Source: Streptomyces sp. NBC_00554
GTDB lineage: Bacteria > Actinomycetota > Actinomycetes > Streptomycetales > Streptomycetaceae
NCBI RefSeq assembly: GCF_041431135.1
Contig: NZ_CP107799.1
Location: forward strand, 372,001-436,000
Reading direction: 5' to 3'
Length of the DNA stretch: 64,000 nt
Made by a program: the position numbers and the translations under genes. Numbering within the stretch: position 1 is the first letter of the stretch; the number at the start of each line of letters is the position of its first letter. Positions 26,726-35,522 of this stretch are shown piece after piece. Under the pieces are notes generated by a model, which saw only the letters and a program-made list of their open reading frames with translations, was not told the DNA's origin and did not search any database.

Positions 26726-26779
26726 CCCGACACTGGCAGTTCGGCGCCGACGGTCCCGAGTCCTCCTCGTAGGCCAACT

Positions 26780-27029
26780 CGGCCGATGGAACTCGGCTTC
26801 TTCAGCCGCGGGCGTGCTTCGTCCGGGTCAGCCTCCTCCCGGGCGGGTGTCGGGGTGACGGCCGCGGCGGCCTCCGCCGCGGCCCGGTCCTGCTCGGCCA
26901 GCCGGTTCAGGACCCGGCGATCACGAGCTCCTCCCTCTCGGCCTGGACCTCCTGTAGCTGCTTGGCCAACTGCGCAGCGAGCGTGTCCAGTTCACTGCGG
27001 CGAGCCGTGATCCGCTCCAGCTCCCTCAT
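26780..27029 (-). pseudogene. Frameshifted small coiled-coil protein
   Basis: From the ATG at 27029 the frame reads MRELERITARRSELDTLA then QLAKQLQEVQAEREELV, a charged coiled coil of a type common in Streptomyces as short hypothetical proteins. It hits a stop at 26907. Shifting frame near 26915 restores RVLNRLAEQDRAAAEAAAAV, which looks like the natural continuation. So one small indel has broken the gene. No function known. The remaining 27030-27243 shows nothing recognisable. Confidence 0.55.
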
Positions 27030-27243
27030 CCCCACCCTCCCACGCTCTCCCGGCGTACCGACCCGGCCCTGCCCGGCCACGGATCGTAAGAGCGGCACAG
27101 CGGTCGGCGCAGCACAAACCGAGGACCGCTCCGAACGACATGTCAGACGATCTTCGCCGTGGACACCGGCCGACAACCAGCGTGAGTAGCCCTCCCGACC
27201 CTCACATCAGATCCGTGACCAGCAACTTCACGATGCACACCAC

Positions 27244-28743
27244 TCAATGTGCGGTCGGATCCGCCCTCTTGCTGATCTTCCTTGCCTTGTTGTCGGCGGG
27301 GGTCGCCGGCTGAGGAAGGCTGGGCAGGAGCAGGCAGAGCGGGACAGCGGCGGCGGTAAGGGCCACGGACCACCAGAACGCGTGGTCAAAGCCGTTGGCC
27401 AGGGCATTGGGGGTGTGGGCGTCGCCGATGTTCTGTTGGAGGATGACGATGAGGATGGCGATGCCCACTGCGCCGCCGATCTGCTGGGCGACGCGGGTGA
27501 TGATGCTGGCGTCAGGTATCTCCTCGTGCTCCAGCCCGACGTAGGCGGCGCCCATGGGCGCGATCATGGCCGCGCCCAGGGCGATGCCGCGGATGAACAG
27601 CGCGGCCATGAGCAGGATTTCGCTGGTGTCGGCGGTGACGAAAGCGAACGGCACGGTGGACGCGGCGACGAAGGCGAAGGCCACGAGGGCCACCGCGCGC
27701 GGGCCTACGCGGTCCATGTACCTACCTGCCAGGCCGCGGGCGACGAGGGCGCCGACCCCCTGGGGGATGAGCAGCAGTCCGGCGCCGAGCGGGGTCGCGC
27801 CCCTGACCTGCTGGAAGTACAGGGGCAGCAACAGCATCGATCCGAACAGGGAGATGCCGCCCAGGAAAAGCAGGGTGGAGGACGAGGCCACCGAGCGGTG
27901 CCGGAACATGCGCACGTCGACCAGGGAGTCGGCGGCCCGGGTGAGCGCCCAGGCGGTGAAGCCCCCGACCAGGGCGAGCCCGGCGAGCAGCGGAATGAGG
28001 ACCTGGGCACTGGCGAAGCCCGTGCGGCCGTCAACCTGGGAGAGGCCGTAGAGGAGGGTTGCGAAGCCCGGGCAGAGCAGGAGCAGGCCGACGGCGTCCA
28101 GGCGGGCGCGGGGGTGGTCGGGTGCGGGTCGGTCGTCGGGCAGATTGCGCCGGGCGAGCCACATGCCGACGAGGCAGAAGGGGATGTTGATGAAGAACAG
28201 CCAGCGCCAGTCGGCCAGATAGAGGATGAGGCCGCCGAGGACGGGGCCGAGAATCGGGCCGAGCGCCGTGGGAACGGTGATGACGGCCATGACCTTGCCG
28301 ATGTTGCGGCCCTTGGTGGCCTGTACGAGCAGGGTGTACATCAGCGGCATCATGATGCCGCCTGCGAGGCCCTGGACGAGGCGGAAGACGATGAGGCTGG
28401 TGGCGTTCCAGGCCAGGGCGCTCAGGATTGAGCCGCCCAGGAACCCGCCCAGGGCGACGATCCACAGGTGCCTGCCGCCGAGCCGTGACTGGGCCCATCC
28501 GGCGAGCGGGATGGTGATGAAGACGGCCAGCATGTAGCCGGTGCTGACCCATTGGATGGTCGACAGCGGGGCGTCGAGGTCTTTCGACAGGTCGTTCAGA
28601 GCGACGCTGACGATGGTGGTGTCGAAGACGACACCGAGAGCGCCGACGATCAGGGTGATCGCCATGCGCCACACGGCAGGGTCTACGCGGCCGGTTTCGG
28701 CGGGGGCGGGCCCGGCCTGGTGGGAAGTGCTCACGGTCGGCAC
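27244..28743 (-). CDS. MFS drug exporter, DHA2 (EmrB/QacA) family, 14 segments
   Basis: A 499-residue multidrug-efflux type protein. Motif sequences of DHA2 pumps are present: LGVVFDTTIVSVALNDLSKD at helix 1, WVSTGYMLAVFITIPLAGW, RLGGRHLWIVALGGFLGGS and GPILGPVLGGLI (motif C of antiporters). Length and hydrophobic profile fit 14 segments. It is divergent from the TetR gene at 28830, and the strong operator between them predicts repression and drug-inducible release. Confidence 0.93.
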   Translation of the reverse strand: MPTVSTSHQAGPAPAETGRVDPAVWRMAITLIVGALGVVFDTTIVSVALNDLSKDLDAPLSTIQWVSTGYMLAVFITIPLAGWAQSRLGGRHLWIVALGGFLGGSILSALAWNATSLIVFRLVQGLAGGIMMPLMYTLLVQATKGRNIGKVMAVITVPTALGPILGPVLGGLILYLADWRWLFFINIPFCLVGMWLARRNLPDDRPAPDHPRARLDAVGLLLLCPGFATLLYGLSQVDGRTGFASAQVLIPLLAGLALVGGFTAWALTRAADSLVDVRMFRHRSVASSSTLLFLGGISLFGSMLLLPLYFQQVRGATPLGAGLLLIPQGVGALVARGLAGRYMDRVGPRAVALVAFAFVAASTVPFAFVTADTSEILLMAALFIRGIALGAAMIAPMGAAYVGLEHEEIPDASIITRVAQQIGGAVGIAILIVILQQNIGDAHTPNALANGFDHAFWWSVALTAAAVPLCLLLPSLPQPATPADNKARKISKRADPTAH

Positions 28744-28747
28744 CTTA

Positions 28748-28812
28748 AGATAGAGAAGCCTTTCTTACTCTGTTCAAGGTAAGCCGGTACAGTAAGAAAG
28801 ACAAGTCTATCT
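28748..28812. promoter_or_regulatory. Extended TetR operator between efflux pump and regulator
   Basis: CTTTCTTACT (28760-28769) and AGTAAGAAAG (28791-28800) are perfect inverted arms. Outside them AGATAGA (28748-28754) pairs with TCTATCT (28806-28812). The nested dyad covers the whole 86-bp gap between the divergent starts and should let one TetR regulator control both promoters. Confidence 0.75.
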
Positions 28813-28829
28813 ACATCAGGAAGGGCGCG

Positions 28830-29399
28830 ATGGCTCAGCGGCGCCACGGAGCAGCACTGGAGACGGCACTCCTCGATGCGGCCTGGGACGAACTCACCGA
28901 CAACGGCTACGCCAGATTCACCATGGACGGCGTCGTCAAGCGCGCGGGCACCAGCCCTCCCGTGCTCTACCGCCGCTGGTCAGACCGCGACGAACTCATC
29001 CGGGCGACCATAGTCCACGTCCTCAAGGAGTCCCGCCCCGGCGTTCCCGACACGGGAAGCCTGCGGGAGGACGTCCTCACCCTCATGCGGGAAATCGCCA
29101 CCGCCCATGTGCAGCTGGTCACCGTGATGTACGCGCACCTGGCCAGCTACTACCGGGAAACCGGAAGAAGCCCCAGCGACCTCTTCGATCCCGTCGCGAC
29201 GGGCCGCAAGGCAGCGCTCGACACGCTCTTCGACCGCGCCATCGATCGCGGCGAGATCAAGCCGGAGCTCCTGACCGAGCGCATCAAGACCCTCCCCTTT
29301 GTCCTGCTGCGCCATGAGATTCTCTCGACCTTCGCCCCGGTGCCCGATCACGTCCTCGAGGAGATCGTCGACACGATCTTCCTCCCCTTGGTGCACTGA
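28830..29399 (+). CDS. TetR-family repressor of the adjacent DHA2 pump
   Basis: A 189-residue TetR protein. N-terminal HTH: ALLDAAWDELTDNGYARFTM, DGVVKRAGTSPPVLYRRW, SDRDELIRA. The C-terminal part is the TetR_C_16-like helical domain. AGGAAGG upstream of the ATG at 28830. Control of the divergent pump is inferred from the palindrome between the genes. Confidence 0.9.
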   Translation: MAQRRHGAALETALLDAAWDELTDNGYARFTMDGVVKRAGTSPPVLYRRWSDRDELIRATIVHVLKESRPGVPDTGSLREDVLTLMREIATAHVQLVTVMYAHLASYYRETGRSPSDLFDPVATGRKAALDTLFDRAIDRGEIKPELLTERIKTLPFVLLRHEILSTFAPVPDHVLEEIVDTIFLPLVH

Positions 29400-29555
29400 C
29401 CGCCCGCGCAGCCCACGATCGATGACTTCGTGGCACCAACCTCATGGCGCGCCACAGCCAGGGTCTGCCTCTTGGAACCTGCGGTGCGCATGGTGATGCA
29501 CGCCGTATGGATAACCTGTGTCGGCCCAGAATGACCTGGTGCGAAACTTCGGGCC

Positions 29556-30113
29556 ATGACCTCACCCGAGCTCAGCGAACTGGACTATCTCCGGGAGATC
29601 GAGCGCCTCGCCAACCGCGTCAGCGTGGAGGCATCCAACGAAGGATGGCTCTCGTTCGAGGCAGACCCGGAAGAGTCGACACCGCTCCAGCGCGGCGTGA
29701 ACACGCTTGCTCGGGCACTGCGCAGGTACCACTTCGAGGGCGATGGCTGTACGGAGGAGGATCGGCCTCTGGTCCGACTCGTCGGAGCCTCAGTGCTGAA
29801 GCCCGGGACCATGCCGGCCGGGGTGGACGAAGGGTACGAAGAGGTGTGCGCTCGGATCGGTGTGGAGCCGAGGTCTGCGGGCTGGGCGCTGTGGAACACC
29901 TGGAGCGACGGGGAGTTGAAGGTGACCATGGTGGTGTCCGCCGTCGAGACGACGGAGGGACTGTTGGAGAACTGGTCACGCGGGAGGGCAATCGATCCGG
30001 TGTCACCGTTGCCGTCCCAGATCGCGTTCGTCCGCCAAGGCTGGATAGGGCCCATGACGTTCTCGCCACGGGGCGTCAGCCGGACGGGCCTTGGCGGTGA
30101 GCCACTGTCATAG
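29556..30113 (+). CDS. Hypothetical protein
   Basis: Not recognised. A soluble acidic 185-residue protein (SELDYLREIERLANRVS at the N-terminus) without signal peptide, membrane segments or catalytic motif. Third-position GC is high, which supports coding. The stop lies 15 bases from a transposase fragment on the other strand, so the 3' end may have been remodelled. No partner gene adjoins it. Confidence 0.55.
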   Translation: MTSPELSELDYLREIERLANRVSVEASNEGWLSFEADPEESTPLQRGVNTLARALRRYHFEGDGCTEEDRPLVRLVGASVLKPGTMPAGVDEGYEEVCARIGVEPRSAGWALWNTWSDGELKVTMVVSAVETTEGLLENWSRGRAIDPVSPLPSQIAFVRQGWIGPMTFSPRGVSRTGLGGEPLS

Positions 30114-30128
30114 GTTCCGGATCGTCGG

Positions 30129-30353
30129 TCATCGTCGGGTCCAGATGAGGATGGCGGCGAGGCGCAGCGCGGCCTGGTGGGCGGTGGCGAGCTTGTCCGT
30201 TCGCATGGCCAGACCGCGCCCCTGTTTGAGACGGTTGACGCATCGCTCGACGGTGTTGCGCTGCTTGTACGCCTCAGCATCGAGGCCGGGCGGGCGACCC
30301 CCGGCGCGACCTCGCCGCAGGCGGTGACCGACCTGGGTGATGGGTCTGCACAT
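30129..30353 (-). pseudogene. IS5-family transposase C-terminal fragment
   Basis: The minus-strand frame reads GRPPGLDAEAYKQRNTVERC then VNRLKQGRGLAMRTDKLA and AALRLAAILIWTRR, a very typical IS5-group C-terminus containing the Y..RN.VER...RLK...R.A.R DDE glutamate region. The N-terminal two-thirds and both terminal repeats are missing. Confidence 0.8.
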
Positions 30354-30391
30354 GTCGCGATGTCAAAGGCTGGTGCGATGTTCATGCACAT

Positions 30392-30696
30392 CTACGGCGC
30401 GTGTGCGCCCTCAGGCGAACGCGTTGCCCTTGTCGGTCACGTCGGTCACGGTGTTCACGGTGTTCACGGAGTGCGCGGTGCTCCGCTCGGTGCCGGCCAT
30501 CAGGGACCAGGTGCCGAGCCGCTCACGGTCCACACGTGAGTGCCTGTTCCTGAACCTCACATCAGCAGCTCAAGCAACGCCAGCCCGAACTTGACCATGT
30601 GCCAGGCGAGTTCGACCGGTCAGGTCTGTGTCGGCGCTGCCGGTTGATTCGGCAGCTCAGTGACCGTATGTCAGAACTGGGTGGTAGGTATCGACT
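30392..30696. other. 305-bp gap with a short tandem repeat
   Basis: No gene is visible. At 30432-30467 four nine-base units lie head to tail: GTCGGTCAC twice, then GGTGTTCAC twice. The rest shows nothing I can interpret. Confidence 0.45.
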
Positions 30697-31323
30697 GTGG
30701 ATACCAATGACTCCCGCCTGCCATCTGTCGATCACCCTGCCGAGATCGCTTTCAGACGCGGGTGCCAGGCCCTGGACTCGGGGGACTGGGAACGCGCACA
30801 CAGCCTGTTCGAGGAGGCGGTTGGCGGTTCCGGCCCGCAGATGCTCTGGCACGTGGCCGAGGCATGCCTGGAAACCGACCAAAGCGCATTCTTGATGCGT
30901 CGGGCCGTGGTCTCGGAGAGCGAGCCGGGCGGCATCACGGTGGACCCGGGCGCGCTGCGCATCCTGGGGGGCAACGGCGATATGTTTCAACAGCACTGGG
31001 AGATCGCCGTCGAGTCGAACGACCCGGCCCGTGCGGTCGCGGCGCTCACCGCCGCGGAACGCCGCCTGGGGTGCGTGCTCGAGGACGGCCGCGAACTCTC
31101 GCCGGAGGAGGCCGACGATGCCATGGCCGACACCGACCTCTACAGCCCCAACTACGTCGCCGTCGACGACACGGTCCCCCGCGTGTGGATGGACTGCAAG
31201 GGCGGGATGTTTCCGCACATGGCCCGCACCGCGCTGCGCATCGTGGCAGACGAACTACGCAAGGCCGGGGTACGGCACGCACACTTGTTCACCCGTCCCG
31301 CCTCGCACCCCTCAGGCGGTTAG
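30697..31323 (+). CDS. Hypothetical protein, possibly TPR-like
   Basis: Not recognised as a named family. The 208-residue protein (GTG start) has helical segments AFRRGCQALDSGDWERAHSLFEEAV resembling one tetratricopeptide unit, and a C-terminal region with WMDCKGGMFPHMARTALRIV. No signal peptide or membrane segment. It stands between two decayed transposable elements with no operon partner. Confidence 0.55.
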   Translation: MDTNDSRLPSVDHPAEIAFRRGCQALDSGDWERAHSLFEEAVGGSGPQMLWHVAEACLETDQSAFLMRRAVVSESEPGGITVDPGALRILGGNGDMFQQHWEIAVESNDPARAVAALTAAERRLGCVLEDGRELSPEEADDAMADTDLYSPNYVAVDDTVPRVWMDCKGGMFPHMARTALRIVADELRKAGVRHAHLFTRPASHPSGG

Positions 31324-31873
31324 CGACGACCGTCGGCGGGGCTGGCGCCGTTGGACGGCCATCGCCGGTGGCAGAAACCTGCTGGCCGTCGAGATCACTT
31401 GGCGAACGGTGAAGATCTCGTATCAGAGGTCATCGAACAGCGTCTCGAACGGGTTGGCTCACCTGGGGATTCGCCGGATGTGGGGGCGGCCTTCGTCTGA
31501 TCATGTGCTCCGACCAAGGTGCACGTGACCAAGACGAAGGCCGTGAGGGTGAGTCTGCAGCTTGACCCGCTGCTTGCCGTGCGGATCGGCGTCGATGGGC
31601 GGCGATCCGCACGGGCGGTGTCGTCGGGCATCGCCTTCGAGGCGACCTCCGGACGGCGCGGAAAGTCCGTTGGCTCTCGTCGGGTTCGCCGCCGGCCGGC
31701 TGTTCTCGTGGACAGCGCCTGAGCGGTGGCGCGCCGAGTACCGATGAGGTCCTGCATGCAGTCGGGTGTCCGCCACATCCGGTCGTCGTCCGGTGGCGAA
31801 TACCTCAGGGCAACGACGTTTGCCGCAACCCAGTTCGGAACCAGCCCGAGCCATCTGCACAGGAGGTTCGCCA
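31324..31873. other. 550-bp gap with an inverted repeat, probable IS remnant
   Basis: No coding region can be supported. CCTTCGTCT (31490-31498) and AGACGAAGG (31532-31540) are inverted arms around a segment with GTGCAC/CACGTG words; this may be the end of a lost insertion sequence. The last ~15 bases hold AGGAGG for the next gene. Confidence 0.4.
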
Positions 31874-32377
31874 GTGACTCTTCATGCCCACCCACGCCCG
31901 CTCAAGCTCACACTCACCCTGATGGCCTGCGCCACGTTGACAGTTGTCGTCCCCACGGGGCTGGCCACGCCCGCGCAGGCCGCGGACCGCTGCAACACCC
32001 CCGGCCACGCCTACCTGACCAAGCCCGGCAGGATCTACTTCTCCGGCTACAACGGGGACGGAAGCCTCGGCGTCCCGACCTTCCACACCTTCCGCGGCGA
32101 CACCTTCCGCCTGGGCGGGAACGGCGTTCTGCCCGGCACGCCGATCCGATTCCAGGCCGTGAACGTCGATACCGGCGCGCAGATCAACTTCTACCGCGGC
32201 CAGCCGCTCTACACCACCCGAGGAGCCGGGGACAACTGCGTCGTCAACGAAGAAGGCCCGCTCACGGTCACCGCACCCTCCGGCACCTACCGGGTCACGG
32301 CGCTCTACGACCCGGGGAACACCCCGCCCACCCCCGGAGACATCGTCGATCAAGTGGTCAACGTCGTGGTGTCCTGA
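31874..32377 (+). CDS. Secreted protein of unknown function
   Basis: A 167-residue protein with a Sec signal peptide (LKLTLTLMACATLTVVVPTG) cleaved at AQA-AD near residue 38. The mature part has two cysteines (RCNTPGHAY and GDNCVVN), probably a disulfide, and a beta-rich pattern ending GTYRVTALYDPGNTPPTPG. The GTG at 31874 follows a perfect AGGAGG. Family not recognised. A strong hairpin follows the stop. Confidence 0.75.
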   Translation: MTLHAHPRPLKLTLTLMACATLTVVVPTGLATPAQAADRCNTPGHAYLTKPGRIYFSGYNGDGSLGVPTFHTFRGDTFRLGGNGVLPGTPIRFQAVNVDTGAQINFYRGQPLYTTRGAGDNCVVNEEGPLTVTAPSGTYRVTALYDPGNTPPTPGDIVDQVVNVVVS

Positions 32378-32387
32378 CCCCGCAGCA

Positions 32388-32415
32388 CTGGCGGCCGCCC
32401 GTGGACGGCCGCCAG
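32388..32415 (+). terminator. Hairpin terminator
   Basis: CTGGCGGCCG (32388-32397) pairs perfectly with CGGCCGCCAG (32406-32415) around an eight-base loop, ten bases behind the secreted-protein gene. Confidence 0.75.
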
Positions 32416-32541
32416 CCGACGGAAAACGCACAACACCGACGGACGGCCGAACGGACCACGCGGAACAGCAACATCCGACGCCAGTCCGATCAGCACGCTG
32501 GGCCCAGAAATCCGAGTGATCTGTCCGATGCCCGCTAGGAG

Positions 32542-32757
32542 TTGATCGAGCCGGCGCTGTCCGCATGGCGCTTCGAACGCCGCAGTTGGGCCCTGGACTT
32601 CGGCCGGCCGACCCAGCACGATCTGCGCGAGATCATGAACGCGATCCTCTACGTGGACCGCACCGGCTGCCAGTGGGCCTATCTGGGCGACCACAGCGGG
32701 GCAAGCCGGTCGACCGCAGGTGTGGGCGCAGCGCTATTGCACCCACGGTCACACTGA
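32542..32757 (+). pseudogene. IS5-family transposase N-terminal fragment
   Basis: IEPALSAWRFERRSW, then LREIMNAILYVDRTGCQWAY, is the DUF4096 N-terminal domain of IS5-group transposases. The reading frame continues only as junk after WAYLGDHSG. The catalytic part is absent here. It precedes the methyltransferase gene tail-to-tail. Confidence 0.75.
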
Positions 32758-32833
32758 CGGCTGCCCGGGGTGGCACAGCGCTCCACTTGGCCATTTCGGA
32801 GACACGGTCGTCTCGGCCGGCCCCACGGCTGGG

Positions 32834-33631
32834 TCAGCCCGGCTTGACCGCCAGCGTCGCAAAATAGTGCGACATGTATTGGGCGGACTCGTTGGATTGG
32901 TGCGGTGCTTCTGCGAAGCCGGTGAGGACGAACCCCGCGGCGAGTTGCCCGCCGATCTGGTCGGTGAGGGTGTGGCTGTATTCAAGAGCGGCATCCGCGC
33001 CGAACTTCGTGGCGCGTTCCTCGGCGGAGTACTGCGTGACATCGCTGTAGGGCAGCTTGTGCACGACGTTCAGCTCGCCGCGCTCGTCGAGCGCCTCGTG
33101 GTCGAACAAGTACACATCAGGGTTGAGGAAGCCCGCGAGCAGAGTTCCGCCCGGTCGCAGGACTCGGAAGCACTCACGCCACACCGGTGCCAAGTCTGGT
33201 GCGAATAGGTTGGAGACCGGATGGAATACGACGTCGAATGTTGCGTCGCCGAAGGCGTTGAGGTCGCGCATGTCGCCTAGGACGGTGCGCAGCTCGAGTC
33301 CGTCGCGCGCCGCCACCATCTGGTCCTGGCCGAGCTGGCGGGGTGAGTTGTCGAATACGGTGACCCGCGCCCCTGCGGCGGCGAGGATCGGACCCTGCTG
33401 GCCACCGCCGGAGGCCAGGCACAACACGTCCTTGCCGGTCAGGTCCGTCGGCAGCCAGGAGCGGTCGACTGGCTCACGCCCGATGAGAACAATCGACCAG
33501 TCGCCCATGCGGGCGCGCTCGACATCCTCAGAACTCACCGGCCTCGACCACTCGTTGCCCTCTTGGACATACTTGTCCCAGGCTGCCCGATTGTGGGCAA
33601 CGGGGTCGACAACAATGTCCTGCACGTTCAA
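32834..33631 (-). CDS. Class I SAM-dependent methyltransferase
   Basis: A 265-residue enzyme. DVLCLASGGGQQGPILAAAG is motif I of class I methyltransferases (AdoMet loop), VTVFDNSPRQLGQDQMVA is motif II with the ribose-binding acidic residue, and FDVVFHPVSNLF and LRPGGTLLAGFLNPD are later motifs. Substrate unknown. Start at ATG 33631. It is flanked on both sides by transposase fragments and may have arrived as cargo. Confidence 0.9.
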   Translation of the reverse strand: MNVQDIVVDPVAHNRAAWDKYVQEGNEWSRPVSSEDVERARMGDWSIVLIGREPVDRSWLPTDLTGKDVLCLASGGGQQGPILAAAGARVTVFDNSPRQLGQDQMVAARDGLELRTVLGDMRDLNAFGDATFDVVFHPVSNLFAPDLAPVWRECFRVLRPGGTLLAGFLNPDVYLFDHEALDERGELNVVHKLPYSDVTQYSAEERATKFGADAALEYSHTLTDQIGGQLAAGFVLTGFAEAPHQSNESAQYMSHYFATLAVKPG

Positions 33632-33718
33632 CTCCCTGCTACAGCCAAGCGGACACCTGCGGTACTGACAGTTCGGTGCCGCCAGCCAACACGATTGCAG
33701 GGTGCGGGCTCAACGAAA

Positions 33719-34135
33719 TTAGCGGGCATCGAGGTGCCCACGGGCTCGACGGGTGGTCGCGCAGCGGGTGCGTAAGCGCTGGTTGCCGGGGTTGCGGAAG
33801 CCGTAGGCGTCGCGGGCGATGGTCTTGATGACCCGGTTGGTGCCTACGGAGCCGGCGTTGGTGATCCCAGTGCGCAGGAACGCAAGGATCTCTGGCCACC
33901 ATGTCTCGACGGTTGTGGCCAGGCGCTGCAGTTCGGGAAGGTCGGCGTCGGCGCATCGGCGGTAGAACCGGTACAGCAGATCGCGGACCTGTTCCCGGTC
34001 TGGGCGGGTCAGGGCGGTGGCAAGCAGGTCCAGGAGGTCTTCCTTGGCGTTCCACGCAACGGTTATCGGCGCGCCGATCACCCTGGGCAGGTTGGACAGC
34101 TCGTCGAGGAAAGCGTCGACGTGCTCGCCGCGCAC
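33719..34135 (-). pseudogene. ISL3-family transposase C-terminal fragment
   Basis: The minus strand encodes LPELQRLATTVETWWPEIL, then FLRTGITNAGSVGTNRVIKT and DAYGFRNPGNQRLRTRC, the conserved end of ISL3-type transposases with the NAGSxGTNRxIK motif near the catalytic Glu. About the last 130 residues of some 400 remain. Its 5' side is joined to another transposase relic at ~34135. Confidence 0.78.
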
Positions 34136-34692
34136 ACGGGCGCGCGAGAGGCGGGCTGTCCGCTCCTGCGGGAGGACCGCCGGGTGATGCGCCTGGTCAT
34201 CAGCGTGATCGCAGCCCAGGTGATCAGAGATTCCGAGTGCTGGATGAGCCGTTCGTAGTCGCGGGCATGACGGCGGGTTTGCATGATCCAGGCGAGTGAG
34301 CGTTCGACGACCCAGCGGTGGGGCAGGATGACGAACCCGACGGCGTCATTTGGACGGCTGATGGTCTTGAGGGTCAGATTCAGATGTTTCTCTGCCCAGG
34401 TCACGAGCTGGCCGGCATAGCCGGAGTCGGGCCAGACGATGGTGATCTCGGCGCCCAGCGGGCCATGAAGTTGTAACAGGTCTGCCAGGGCGGGAAATCG
34501 CGGGGTGGGGCCCTCCCACTGGCATCCGCTGTCCACGACGTAGCAGATCGCGCCGACGACCTCACGGCGCGGGTGCTTCTCGGGGCGGGCGTCCCCCCTT
34601 GGGGGGCTCGCAGGCCGGCGGCGGGAGGAGGGGCTCGATGAGGGCCATTCGTTGCCGTAGGTGTCGGAGGGGTAGCAACGGTGCCGGGACAA
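34136..34692 (-). pseudogene. IS5-family transposase, internally deleted and frameshifted
   Basis: Starting at a TTG (34692), LSRHRCYPSDTYGNEWP begins an IS5-group transposase. The frame breaks at once; PLLPPPACEPPKGG and then DFPPWQTCYNFMARW continue in another frame. The next recognisable piece is AEITIVWPDSGYAGQLVTWA, then RWVVERSLAWIMQTRRHARD. Roughly 80 residues between NFMARW and EITIV, including the first catalytic Asp, are missing. The end runs directly into the ISL3 fragment. Confidence 0.78.
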
Positions 34693-34878
34693 CTCAACCT
34701 CCCTCCCGAGGGCGGGGGTTGGGGGGCCCGCCGTGCCGTGCCCCAATCCGGTCAGGTGTCGATGTACTCGGCGATGATGCCGAGCGTGGACTCGACCGAG
34801 CCGAGCTGGGTGTTGAGGGCGCGGCGACCTACGGACCGAACGGCGACTCTCCACACCCGTCACGTTGCCGAGAACACC

Positions 34879-35358
34879 TCATTGAGGGGAGCCCATGGCG
34901 ATGCTCCACAGCATCGACCGCAGGAGCGCCTGCTGGGCGGCCGGGATGGTCGCCAGCCGCTGATGGATCGCCTCATCGCGCGCCGCGGCCACCTTGTCGT
35001 GCAGGGTGAGCCCTTCGGCGGTCGCCTCCGGGATGCGGACCCGGCGATCACGTGCGGAGAAGGTGCGGACGATCAGCCCCTCCCGCTCCAGTCGGTCCAG
35101 CAGGGAGACCAGCGTCGTCTTGTCGATGCCGAGCTGCGCACCGATCTCCGACTGAGTGAGTTGCCCCCCTTCGCCCACCAGCGCGAGGACGAGCCAGTCC
35201 CGCATATCTGCGAGGCCCGCCTCCCGGCACACCGCGTCGAAGACGTCACCGAGCGCGGCGGCGGCCCGGTGCGTGAGCCAGGTGAGATCCGCGGTCGAGG
35301 GGCCGCCGGTGAGCGCACACATCTCTGCCGGCACTGTCCGCCGATCGTTGGGGGCCAC
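34879..35358 (-). CDS. MarR-family transcriptional regulator
   Basis: A 159-residue winged-helix regulator. LTQSEIGAQLGIDKTTLVSL and LDRLEREGLIVRTFSARDRR form the recognition helix and wing (DxRxR signature). The N-terminal helices make the dimer. MarR proteins usually repress a divergent gene until a phenolic ligand binds. The NTF2-like/alpha-beta-hydrolase pair is divergent 164 bp away, with an inverted repeat between. Confidence 0.9.
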   Translation of the reverse strand: MAPNDRRTVPAEMCALTGGPSTADLTWLTHRAAAALGDVFDAVCREAGLADMRDWLVLALVGEGGQLTQSEIGAQLGIDKTTLVSLLDRLEREGLIVRTFSARDRRVRIPEATAEGLTLHDKVAAARDEAIHQRLATIPAAQQALLRSMLWSIAMGSPQ

Positions 35359-35430
35359 GCGTCACCATCCTGGATTCTCTGGGGCGTCCATCCAGCATAA
35401 TATGATCCAGGTCGGGATTTTCTTAGTCCA

Positions 35431-35452
35431 GATCATCTTGCTTCGGATGATC
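35431..35452. promoter_or_regulatory. Candidate MarR operator
   Basis: GATCATC (35431-35437) and GATGATC (35446-35452) are perfect inverted arms eight bases apart in an AT-richer patch between the divergent MarR and NTF2-like genes. Size and position fit a MarR dimer site. Confidence 0.55.
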
Positions 35453-35522
35453 CGAGGTCGTATGTTTGGCGCCCAAGGTGCTCAAGGCACCCACCAGGTA
35501 CGCCCTCACACAAGGAACAGCC

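Noticed and set aside
34741..34830. A short minus-strand frame reading LGSVESTLGIIAEYIDT before a stop
   Set aside because: It resembles the tail of a regulator, but is too short and uncertain to call as a gene fragment.
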